Shown: in pieces, positions 1 through 5,993 of the stretch | Position numbering within the stretch: the first letter of the stretch is position 1 | Layout: every line of letters begins with the position of its first letter | Origin: Anaerolineales bacterium | GTDB lineage: Bacteria; Chloroflexota; Anaerolineae; Anaerolineales; UBA4823 | Direction: 5' to 3' | Assembly (NCBI GenBank): GCA_022865865.1 | Contig: JALHTN010000209.1 | Span: forward strand, 1-9,210 | DNA: 9,210 bases | Translations under genes and position numbers: made by a program | The notes under the pieces: model-generated | Told to the model about the DNA's origin: nothing | Database searches by the model: none | The model's input: the letters and a program-made list of their open reading frames with translations, nothing else

Positions 1-519
1 CATCTGGAATGCTTCTTCGACTTCAGAGGCAAACGTGACGAACTGCCGGTGATCCAAAGGGATATAGGTATCGAATTGCGTAATGAGTTGATCGAATACT
101 GTCTGCCATCCCGAGCCAATAAGAATCAAAGGTCGCGGAGCTAAGGACCTGGTCTGCAATTGAGACCACATCACAGCCAGTTCTGCAAGTGTTCCAATAC
201 CGCCAGGCAAAACCAGGGCTGCATCACATTTTTCGATTAATGCGTACAGCCGCTCATTAAGAGTAGCATAACGCATTTCCTCCTGAATCCAAGGGTTGGG
301 GAATACTGGTCGCCATTCTTCTATTTGATCACAGGTTACACCGATTACCCAGCCTCCCGACTCATTTACACCCCGCGAGACAGCTTCCATGGTTCCAATA
401 TAGCCACCAGTTAGCACAGTATAGCCAGCCCGGCCAATTAAATGCCCAAGCTGGTATGCCTGCTCGTAAGCCTGGTCACCGGGTTTTGGGCTGGATCCGC
501 CAAATACAGTTATCTTCAC
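1..519 (-). CDS. LOG/SLOG-family nucleotide-processing protein (TIGR00725-like), 3' end cut by window
   Basis: The 173 residues seen form a Rossmann-like LOG ('lysine decarboxylase-like') protein. Near the N-terminus it has VFGGSS (5-10) and TGGYIGTMEA (36-45); the family signature PGGIGTLAE (105-113) follows, with the catalytic-type Glu at 113. The preceding LNERL segment (87-91) keeps the Arg of the classical MHERK motif but lacks its Lys, so this is a divergent LOG rather than a plant-like cytokinin enzyme. Characterised LOG proteins hydrolyse nucleoside 5'-monophosphates to free base and ribose 5-phosphate in the cytoplasm; the substrate here is unknown. The GTG at 519 is chosen because the family normally begins directly with this first strand and no other start is nearby. 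It lies 6 bp after the stop of the MazG-type gene, so the two are very probably co-transcribed. The C-terminal end lies beyond base 1. Confidence 0.88.
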   Translation of the reverse strand, partial: MKITVFGGSSPKPGDQAYEQAYQLGHLIGRAGYTVLTGGYIGTMEAVSRGVNESGGWVIGVTCDQIEEWRPVFPNPWIQEEMRYATLNERLYALIEKCDAALVLPGGIGTLAELAVMWSQLQTRSLAPRPLILIGSGWQTVFDQLITQFDTYIPLDHRQFVTFASEVEEAFQM

Positions 520-525
520 TTAATG

Positions 526-828
526 CTAGCCTTCCCAGTTTCTACCATAATTGTGAGCTAATTTGCCGAGGATAGCTTGTTCAAGATCGATATCCGCAAC
601 ACTGGCGATCTGTAAAAGGTAAAGGGCAACATCTGCCAGTTCCTGGCCCAATTCTTCTGCATCTATCTCTTGATCAGTCCACTGGAAGTGTTCCAAAACC
701 TCAGCTGTCTCGAGGGATAAGGAGATAGCCAGATTGCGTAGTGTTTGTGGTTTAGGGCTGTCAGGTTCGTACCAACCTTGAGCGGTCACAAAATTATTCA
801 TCTCTGCTGTAAGGGCTTTAATGTCCAT
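526..828 (-). CDS. MazG-like nucleotide pyrophosphohydrolase (dCTPase/RS21-C6-like)
   Basis: This 100-residue protein is the length of single-domain, all-alpha NTP pyrophosphatases. The metal-binding pattern ExxE...ExxD is complete: E40, E43, E63 and D66, with 19 residues between the pairs. The phrases LETAEVLEHFQW (39-50) and ELADVALYLLQIA (63-75) are typical of the MazG-like/dCTPase subgroup. Such enzymes hydrolyse (d)NTPs to (d)NMP and pyrophosphate and help clean up non-canonical nucleotides; the exact substrate cannot be read here. The ATG at 828 matches the usual family start. No Shine-Dalgarno precedes it; a strong promoter sits so close that the transcript should begin at or next to the ATG. 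It is first in a two-gene unit with the LOG-family gene. The product of this reaction, an NMP, is the substrate class of LOG proteins. Confidence 0.92.
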   Translation of the reverse strand: MDIKALTAEMNNFVTAQGWYEPDSPKPQTLRNLAISLSLETAEVLEHFQWTDQEIDAEELGQELADVALYLLQIASVADIDLEQAILGKLAHNYGRNWEG

Positions 829-836
829 GATTATCG

Positions 837-865
837 ATTATATAAATCAATCAGCGATTGGTCAA
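837..865 (-). promoter_or_regulatory. Sigma70-type promoter of the mazG-like/LOG operon, leaderless geometry
   Basis: On the minus strand TTGACC (865-860) and a perfect TATAAT (842-837) are separated by exactly 17 bp. The last T of the -10 is 9 bases from the A of the ATG at 828. A start 7 to 9 bases after the -10 therefore falls between base 830 and the A of the ATG, leaving 0-2 nt of 5' UTR. The element match is seen directly; the start point is inferred. Confidence 0.85.
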
Positions 866-974
866 CCTAAAGAACTTTATCATTTTCATTATGAGAGCAA
901 AGTAAAACATATGGCTAAACGGAAAGAAGGAGATTGATTTCTTCGTAGATTGAGAATAAAAGGCTTACAGTAAA

Positions 975-1320
975 CTAACCTCAAGCACCTCATTTATCAT
1001 TTCCTACCCCGCTGAATTATCTGCACGGGTGATATCATCGACCACGGCAAACTTCTATACGATGGTAAACTAGACTTGCTGTGGGAACGTTTTGGAGATA
1101 AACGCCATTTAATTGGCGATTTTGCAGGTAATTACGAAATCATTTCAATTAATGGTGCGGAGATCATTAAACGGCAAGGAAATAAAATCACGTTCCAGTT
1201 CACGGGACAAGAAATCTCTGCCTCAGAATTAATCAGCTTTCTGCTCAATTTCGGATCCGCGATCTTGATATGCGTGAAACGGATATTGAAACCACCATCC
1301 GTAGAATTTATTTTTATTGA
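975..1320 (+). pseudogene. Decayed 3' remnant of an ABC-2 type transporter ATP-binding gene (COG4586-like)
   Basis: Three reading frames must be joined to recover the C-terminal end of an exporter ATPase. Frame one (975-1034) gives LTSS...AELSARVI, resembling the 'LTSH...ALCxRVI' region after the H-loop. Frame two (1037 to about 1258) gives IDHGKLLYDGKLDLLWERFG and a following beta-rich stretch. Frame three (1258-1320) gives RDLDMRETDIETTIRRIYFY and a stop, matching the usual '..DL.VED..IEEVIRRVY' ending. Walker A, the signature motif and Walker B are all missing, and no start or upstream frame is intact between the mazG promoter and here. The ABC-2 permease genes that normally follow are also absent. 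The TTG-initiated open frame at 1076-1345 is only the middle part read past the second frameshift. Sequencing error could explain one frameshift, but not the lost N-terminal domain. Confidence 0.72.
1286..1314 (+). promoter_or_regulatory. Candidate promoter for the DNA methyltransferase, inside the ABC remnant
   Basis: TTGAAA (1286-1291, 5/6 match) and TATTTT (1309-1314, 4/6) are 17 bp apart. Initiation would fall near 1321, giving a leader of about 17 nt before the ATG at 1338. The promoter would lie within the last codons of the dead ATPase gene. It is only a pattern match. Confidence 0.35.
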
Positions 1321-1337
1321 TTATTGGAATAAGCACT

Positions 1338-2228
1338 ATGAGTAAACCGCCACACAAAAGACAGAGTACCGAAACCAGTTCATTTGGAATATCAGGCCGG
1401 ATCAGTCATGATTCTAAGAAATTCTATGCCAGCCGACTTTATGAAGATGTTCCCGGCGATCAGGTGGTAGACCAGCACGAAAATCAAATCCCCAATAATG
1501 ATCTGGATCGGTTGTACTGTAAAACCAGCGAGCAGATGAATGAACTGCCAGATTCAAGTGTTCATCTAATGGTTACTTCGCCTCCATATAACGCTTCCAA
1601 AGATTATGATCAGGATCTAAGCCTTGATGAATATCTCCACTTGCTGAAGAACGTTTGGCAAGAAACCTACCGGGTGCTTGTGCCTGGTGGAAGGGCATGT
1701 ATCAATACAGCTAATCTGGGAAGAAAACCTTATATCCCGCTCCACAAGTATTTGATCGAAATCATGATCGATCTTGGATTTCTGATGCGTGGTGAGATCA
1801 TTTGGGATAAAGGCTCCAGCGCCAGCCAATCCACAGCCTGGGGCAGCTGGCAATCGGCCTCGAATCCCGTATTAAGAGATGTGCACGAATACATTCTTGT
1901 CTTTTCCAAGAACACCTTCAAACGAGAACAAGGGGATAAGGAAAATACGATCGGGAGAGATGAGTTCCTGGAATGGACCAAGAGCGTATGGACCTTCCCC
2001 GCTGTTTCCGCTAAAAAAGTTGGTCACCCGGCTCCATTCCCGGAAGAACTACCCCGCCGGTTGATCCAGCTTTATTCCTACCGGGGGGATGTGGTTCTAG
2101 ATCCTTTTGCCGGGAGCGGGACAACCTGCCTTGTTGCGGCATTGGAAGAGCGCCGCTATATCGGTTATGAGATCAATGAACAATATGTGGAATTAGCCCG
2201 GGAACGAATTGCTGCCATCAGAATCTAA
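1338..2228 (+). CDS. Solitary site-specific DNA methyltransferase (beta-type amino-MTase, probably N4-cytosine)
   Basis: The 296-residue protein has the catalytic motif IV TSPPYN (80-85) before the AdoMet-binding motif I DPFAGSGTT (255-263), followed by YIGYEIN (274-280). This IV-before-I order defines beta-type amino-methyltransferases. S-P-P-Y instead of D-P-P-Y favours N4-cytosine over N6-adenine as target. HPAPFPEELPRRLI (230-243) is the motif X-like AdoMet-side helix. The region between motifs IV and I, including TAWGSWQSASNPVLRDVHEY (166-185), should hold target recognition. The length suits a stand-alone enzyme. I prefer the ATG at 1338 to the upstream TTG at 1317 because the TTG overlaps the remnant's stop codon and GGAA lies 8 nt before the ATG. 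No restriction endonuclease gene adjoins it, so it appears to be an orphan. Recognition sequence cannot be read off. Confidence 0.9.
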   Translation: MSKPPHKRQSTETSSFGISGRISHDSKKFYASRLYEDVPGDQVVDQHENQIPNNDLDRLYCKTSEQMNELPDSSVHLMVTSPPYNASKDYDQDLSLDEYLHLLKNVWQETYRVLVPGGRACINTANLGRKPYIPLHKYLIEIMIDLGFLMRGEIIWDKGSSASQSTAWGSWQSASNPVLRDVHEYILVFSKNTFKREQGDKENTIGRDEFLEWTKSVWTFPAVSAKKVGHPAPFPEELPRRLIQLYSYRGDVVLDPFAGSGTTCLVAALEERRYIGYEINEQYVELARERIAAIRI

Positions 2229-2299
2229 CCATCACCATTACATATCCCCATCCCCATCAGATGGTTTTCCCCGTAAGCAGACCACTAGGGTGACATTCG

Positions 2300-2515
2300 T
2301 CATTCAAAATTGTTAGGGATAGCATCCAAAGCAAACCGGGCTGAAATTCGCTGCTCGGGTTGCCAGCCAGGTTCACCTACCATCTTCTGCAAATGTTTGA
2401 GAACTGCTCGTTTCTGATCGGATTGTAGAGATTCAAATACTGCCAGGATCCATTTAGCATCTCTGGAAAGCAGCACCTCCCATATGTTCTCAAATCGTGA
2501 CTGCTCGCCATTCAT
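2300..2515 (-). CDS. Small conserved-looking protein of unknown function (71 aa)
   Basis: The product is a short, probably all-helical cytoplasmic protein. An aromatic/acidic start (ENIWEVLLSRDAKWILAVF) leads into LQSDQKRAVLKHLQKM (30-45), then EPGWQPEQRISARFALDAI (48-66). The regular 'EPGW.P.QR.SA..ALDA' ending resembles short hypothetical proteins I associate with Chloroflexota, but I cannot name a family. It has no signal peptide, membrane segment or Cys. Support for a real gene comes from its own consensus -10 box correctly placed upstream, its position outside any overlapping gene, and a coding-like composition. It converges on the methyltransferase (72 bp between stops) and is divergent from the DHH-CBS-nucleotidyltransferase gene (77 bp between starts). 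Function unknown. Confidence 0.65.
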   Translation of the reverse strand: MNGEQSRFENIWEVLLSRDAKWILAVFESLQSDQKRAVLKHLQKMVGEPGWQPEQRISARFALDAIPNNFE

Positions 2516-2522
2516 AGGTTTG

Positions 2523-2550
2523 ATTATATCGTCCCAATTGTCGATTACAA
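2523..2550 (-). promoter_or_regulatory. Promoter of the 71-aa gene, leaderless geometry
   Basis: On the minus strand a perfect TATAAT (2528-2523) lies 7 nt before the ATG at 2515, and TTGTAA (2550-2545, 4/6) is 16 bp further up. The predicted start is at or one base before the ATG, and there is no Shine-Dalgarno. This repeats the arrangement seen at the mazG-like gene. Confidence 0.65.
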
Positions 2551-2572
2551 TAAGTAGTTAGATCAGGATATT
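2544..2572 (+). promoter_or_regulatory. Weak candidate promoter for the DHH-CBS-nucleotidyltransferase gene
   Basis: ATTACA (2544-2549) and GATATT (2567-2572) are 17 bp apart, each 4/6 to consensus. Initiation near 2579 would leave a leader of about 14 nt with no Shine-Dalgarno before the ATG at 2593. The -35 would overlap the -35 of the divergent promoter. Low confidence. Confidence 0.25.
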
Positions 2573-2592
2573 CGACAGCAGATTTCACTCTC

Positions 2593-5268
2593 ATGCATAT
2601 CATTCTCACCCACGAACAGGCAGACTTTGATGCGCTCGCATCTTTATTAGGGGCTCATTTAACTTATGAAGCCGCAATTCCTGTAATACCGCGTAAATTA
2701 AACCGTAATGTGCGCGCCTTTATAACTCTGTATGGGATGGAGCTCCCTTTTGTTGATCCCCGCGACTTGCTTCCAGAACCAATCAATAAGGTCACTCTGG
2801 TTGATACCCAGTCCATGATCAGTGTTAAAGGCATGCATGCCGATACCCAAGTGCAGGTTATTGACCACCATCCAATGCGGGTAGAATTACCTGACAATTG
2901 GACAATCACTGCCGATGAGACCGGGGCAACCGCAACTATTTTCACTGAAGTACTTCGGGAGCAAGGTATTCATCTGAGCACAATACATGCAACATTGCTG
3001 CTGTTGGGAATTTACGAGGATACTGGATCTTTGACTTATACGCGCACAACTGTGCGTGATCTGAATGGGGCCTCTTTTCTACTGGAGCGGGGAGCTAGTT
3101 TAGAGATCGCAGCGGATTTTCTAAATCATCCACTATCCATTCAACAGCAAGACTTGTACGACACTTTGCGATCGACTGCCATCTCCCATGAAATCCATGG
3201 TCATACGATTGTGTTGGTCTGTGGGAATGCTCAGAAGATGGACGCGGAACTCTCCTCAGTTGCCCATAAGCTGCGCGACTTGTTGGATCCCGAAGCTCTT
3301 TTCATGCTGGTTACAACCCGGGGAGGTGTCCAGATGATCTCCCGGTCAACCAATGAAGATATTGATGTTGCCCAGATTGCTGAACACTTCGGAGGGGGTG
3401 GACATGAGCGCGCGGCTGCAGCTTTGATTCGTGACCGCGAATTACCCAGTGTATGCCAGGAGCTTTTGGACATTCTCCCTAACTTTGTCAAACCCGCGAT
3501 CACAGTGACCCAGATCATGTCACTGGGCCCCCAACTTCTCTCCCCAGACACGCCGGTCCAGGAAGCTGCTGTGCGCATGCAGCGTTATGGGTATGAGGGT
3601 TATCCGGTCGTGGATGAAGACGCTCAGGGGAAACATCAAATTTTAGGTTTGCTTACCCGGCGGGCTGTTGATCGGGCAATTTCTCATAAACTGAATCTAA
3701 CCGCAGAAAGTTTGATGGATGCTGGTCAAGTCAAGGTAGATCCTGATGACTCTGTTGAAGACCTGCAGCGATTAATGACCGATACAGGCTGGGGTCAAAT
3801 TCCAGTGATGAATCCCGAGACTGGTCAGGTTATTGGTATTGTGACCCGTACAGATCTGCTCAATACGCTGACTCGCCGACCTACCTTCCCACAGCCCAAA
3901 AATTTAGCGAATCGTCTTGAAATGACTCTCCCACCAATCCGGCTGCTATTACTTAAATTGATTGCAAAAACCGCTTTTAACCAGCGAGCCGCATTATATA
4001 TTGTGGGTGGTTTCGTGCGCGATATGCTGCTGGATAGACCAAGCCTTGATTTCGATTTGGTTGTTGAAGGGGATGCCATCCACCTCGCACATGCCCTAGC
4101 AAATAAATATGGTGGGCGGGTCACCAGCCACTCTCGATTTGGCACCTCAAAATGGCATATTGGTGAGTACCGGAAAGAATTACTTGAGAATCTTGAATTT
4201 GACAATTTCGCAGCGACCAATCGTGGAAATGATGGGGTCGTTCATCCCGCAGCAAGTCAAGAAGATCTTCCAGAATCACTTGACTTGATCACCGCGCGCA
4301 CTGAGTTTTACACCTATCCTACTGCACTACCAACCGTGGAACGGGGGAGCATCAAACTTGACTTGCACCGCCGAGATTTCACCATTAACACCCTTGCGTT
4401 GCGATTAGATGGACACCATTATGCCGAGCTGCATGATTATTGGGGGGGACTCAATGATCTTAATAACGGGTTGGTAAGGGTATTGCATTCACTATCTTTC
4501 GTTGATGACCCGACACGCATGCTGCGAGCGGTAAGATTCGAACAGCGATTTAATTTTCTAATCGAAGACCGGACTATCGAGCTGATCAACGGGGCGATCC
4601 CCCTGTTAGAGCGTGTTTCAGGCGACCGCATCCGTCATGAATTAGATCACATATTGTCTGAAAACCGGGCTGATAAAATGCTCGCCAGATTGGACCAGCT
4701 GCAGCTCCTCAGGGCTATTCAATCCAATCTTAAGTGGGATGATTGGCTTTCACAGCGCATTCAATCCCTGGCAGATATTTCACCTGAAACTGAATGGCGC
4801 TTAGAAGTAAATAATAAAAAATTACGCACCCAATTGGGATACATATTCTGGTTGCTCCGTCTCTCGCCTATCCACACCCGCAGAATAATCAAACGCCTGA
4901 AAATGCCCCGCAAACTGACGAATGATATCTTCTCTTCACAAGATTTTTGGCGGGATATCGCCTCCTTAAAAAATATGAAACCGAGCGAGGTCGTAATAAG
5001 GCTGGAAGGTATTGAACCACTGGCAATCTACGCAAATTACCTCGCCGTTGAAGATGAACAAGTACGCCAGATTATTTGGAATTATGTATCCAGATGGCGC
5101 CAGGTTGTCCCCCAAACTGATGGACACATTTTACAGCGCCTGGGTATCCCACCAGGACCAATATATCGTCAAATTCTGCAAACCTTGCGCAACGCCTGGC
5201 TAGACGGTACAATCGGTTCTTTTGAGGAAGAAGAAACTTTACTCGAGAAGCTTTTACCCAAGAATTAA
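2593..5268 (+). CDS. DHH phosphoesterase - CBS pair - tRNA nucleotidyltransferase/poly(A) polymerase fusion
   Basis: The 891-residue protein joins three modules. Residues 1-300 are a DHH/DHHA1 phosphoesterase with HEQADFDAL (7-15), D71, the DHH triad at 91-93, EDTGSL (142-147) and GGGGHERA (267-274); relatives such as NrnA and RecJ cleave short oligonucleotides, pAp or ssDNA. Residues about 302-425 are two CBS domains (ITVTQIM..., AESLMDAGQ...), usually adenylate-ligand sensors. From about 445 comes a class II nucleotidyltransferase: GGFVRD (472-477), metal-binding DFD (486-488), RRDFTINTLALRLDG (593-607) and DDPTRMLRAVRFEQRF (638-653), then a helical C-terminal part. The same architecture is known for bacterial A-adding or CCA-adding tRNA enzymes, for example in Aquifex. 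Whether this one adds CCA, A only or poly(A) cannot be decided here. The ATG fits the family start (MxIILTHEQADFDA). A GNAT gene follows after 51 bp. Confidence 0.93.
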   Translation: MHIILTHEQADFDALASLLGAHLTYEAAIPVIPRKLNRNVRAFITLYGMELPFVDPRDLLPEPINKVTLVDTQSMISVKGMHADTQVQVIDHHPMRVELPDNWTITADETGATATIFTEVLREQGIHLSTIHATLLLLGIYEDTGSLTYTRTTVRDLNGASFLLERGASLEIAADFLNHPLSIQQQDLYDTLRSTAISHEIHGHTIVLVCGNAQKMDAELSSVAHKLRDLLDPEALFMLVTTRGGVQMISRSTNEDIDVAQIAEHFGGGGHERAAAALIRDRELPSVCQELLDILPNFVKPAITVTQIMSLGPQLLSPDTPVQEAAVRMQRYGYEGYPVVDEDAQGKHQILGLLTRRAVDRAISHKLNLTAESLMDAGQVKVDPDDSVEDLQRLMTDTGWGQIPVMNPETGQVIGIVTRTDLLNTLTRRPTFPQPKNLANRLEMTLPPIRLLLLKLIAKTAFNQRAALYIVGGFVRDMLLDRPSLDFDLVVEGDAIHLAHALANKYGGRVTSHSRFGTSKWHIGEYRKELLENLEFDNFAATNRGNDGVVHPAASQEDLPESLDLITARTEFYTYPTALPTVERGSIKLDLHRRDFTINTLALRLDGHHYAELHDYWGGLNDLNNGLVRVLHSLSFVDDPTRMLRAVRFEQRFNFLIEDRTIELINGAIPLLERVSGDRIRHELDHILSENRADKMLARLDQLQLLRAIQSNLKWDDWLSQRIQSLADISPETEWRLEVNNKKLRTQLGYIFWLLRLSPIHTRRIIKRLKMPRKLTNDIFSSQDFWRDIASLKNMKPSEVVIRLEGIEPLAIYANYLAVEDEQVRQIIWNYVSRWRQVVPQTDGHILQRLGIPPGPIYRQILQTLRNAWLDGTIGSFEEEETLLEKLLPKN

Positions 5269-5319
5269 ATTCGGCAAGATTATTCACCCCGATTAATCCC
5301 ACAAGCATTAAAACATTAT

Positions 5320-5835
5320 ATGGTCGCGATACCTTTACAACAGCAAGTGATCATCCGGCAGGCTGTGAAAAGAGATTTGCCAGCGCTGGAATGGGAAGGC
5401 GAATTTTCTCACTTCCGACACGTTTTTGCTGAAGCGTATCGGCTCCAGGAGCTTGGGGATGTAATCATGTGGGTGGTTGAGCTGCCTGACTTTGGACTCA
5501 TCGGTCAGCTTTTTATCCAGCTCTACGGACCTAACCAAATACAAACCAGCAAGACCAAATATGCTTACATCTACGGGTTTAGAATACGTCCAGATTATCG
5601 AGGGAATGGCATCGGCCAGCAGTTGTTGAAATCAGTTGAATCAGATTTGGAGAATCGAGGATTCGAGCGCATATCGTTGAATGTTGCTCGCGATAACGAT
5701 GCAGCCAGGCGTCTATATGAAAGGAAAGGTTATCGGGTGGTAGCAGCGGAACCAGGCATCTGGTCGTATCTGGATGATCAAGGACACCGCGTATTTGTGA
5801 ACGAACCAGCCTGGCGAATGGAAAAGATTTTTTGA
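5320..5835 (+). CDS. GNAT-family N-acetyltransferase
   Basis: The 171-residue protein carries a full GNAT core. Motif A, FRIRPDYRGNGIGQQLL (87-103), contains the R-G-N-G-I-G acetyl-CoA pyrophosphate loop at 94-99. Motif B, LNVARDNDAARRLYERKGYRV (120-140), supplies the Asn and Tyr positions typical of N-acyltransferases. The acceptor is unknown; the overall pattern resembles RimI-like acetyltransferases of small amines or protein N-termini, but substrates in this family are not predictable from such motifs. The ATG at 5320 gives a normal-length N-terminal strand (VIIRQAVKRDL). No Shine-Dalgarno is visible. It lies 51 bp after the nucleotidyltransferase fusion in the same direction, with no clear terminator or promoter between, so read-through is likely. 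Confidence 0.88.
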   Translation: MVAIPLQQQVIIRQAVKRDLPALEWEGEFSHFRHVFAEAYRLQELGDVIMWVVELPDFGLIGQLFIQLYGPNQIQTSKTKYAYIYGFRIRPDYRGNGIGQQLLKSVESDLENRGFERISLNVARDNDAARRLYERKGYRVVAAEPGIWSYLDDQGHRVFVNEPAWRMEKIF

Positions 5836-5837
5836 CC

Positions 5838-5866
5838 TTGCGCCTCTAGTATTTCCATGCTAAAAT
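5838..5866 (+). promoter_or_regulatory. Probable promoter of the nusA-rnpM-infB cluster
   Basis: TTGCGC (5838-5843, matching TTG) and TAAAAT (5861-5866, 5/6) are 17 bp apart, beginning 3 bp after the GNAT stop. Initiation near 5873 would give a leader of about 121 nt before the nusA ATG. A more consensus-like TTGACC starts at 5832, but 23 bp of spacing rules it out with this -10. Confidence 0.5.
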
Positions 5867-5903
5867 GAGATTCCCATGGGGTGGTGGCAAGAAAGGCTTC
5901 GTT

Positions 5904-5943
5904 GAAAAGTGGGCTCTCCCACTTTTCTTTGTGTATAGAGCCC
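5904..5943 (+). promoter_or_regulatory. nusA leader hairpin with competing pairing (rimP-leader-like)
   Basis: A perfect 10-bp inverted repeat, GAAAAGTGGG (5904-5913) and CCCACTTTTC (5918-5927), encloses the loop CTCT and is followed by TTTGTGT. The loop-side segment GGGCTCT (5911-5917) is also exactly complementary to AGAGCCC (5937-5943), so the two structures cannot coexist. A GTGGG...CCCAC hairpin ending in a U-rich arm is what I know from the rimP leader RNA class upstream of rimP-nusA operons elsewhere. Here it precedes nusA directly. The U-tract is interrupted, so it may be a weak or NusA-responsive terminator. The complementarity is seen; the regulation is inferred. Confidence 0.6.
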
Positions 5944-5993
5944 TATATGCCCGACCCTTCAAGTTTTATGAACAAGCTGGAGAAATTGCTAGA

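Noticed and set aside
922..946. Short hairpin GAAGGA...TTCTTC upstream of the ABC remnant
   Set aside because: Only about six pairs including a wobble, no U-tract, and no gene whose end it would serve.
1317..1337. Upstream TTG start for the methyltransferase
   Set aside because: It overlaps the stop of the ABC remnant, adds residues without family support, and the ATG at 1338 has a GGAA at suitable distance.
1076..1345. 89-codon TTG-started frame as an independent gene
   Set aside because: It begins in the middle of an ABC ATPase C-terminal region, and its last 29 residues are nonsense because the homologous ending continues in another frame.
2229..2299. Terminator between the methyltransferase and the converging small gene
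   Set aside because: CCAT-CAG-ATGG followed by TTTT (near 2256-2270) has only four pairs; too weak to call.
5269..5319. Promoter or leaderless start for the GNAT gene
   Set aside because: A TTCGGC/TTAATC pair at 17 bp matches consensus poorly, and no good -10 lies 7-9 bases before the ATG.
5865..5993. In-frame N-terminal extension of NusA by 43 residues
   Set aside because: The stretch encodes the hairpin-bearing leader, its ATG overlaps the predicted -10 box, and NusA proteins begin at the Met at 5994, which has a GGAGA ribosome site.
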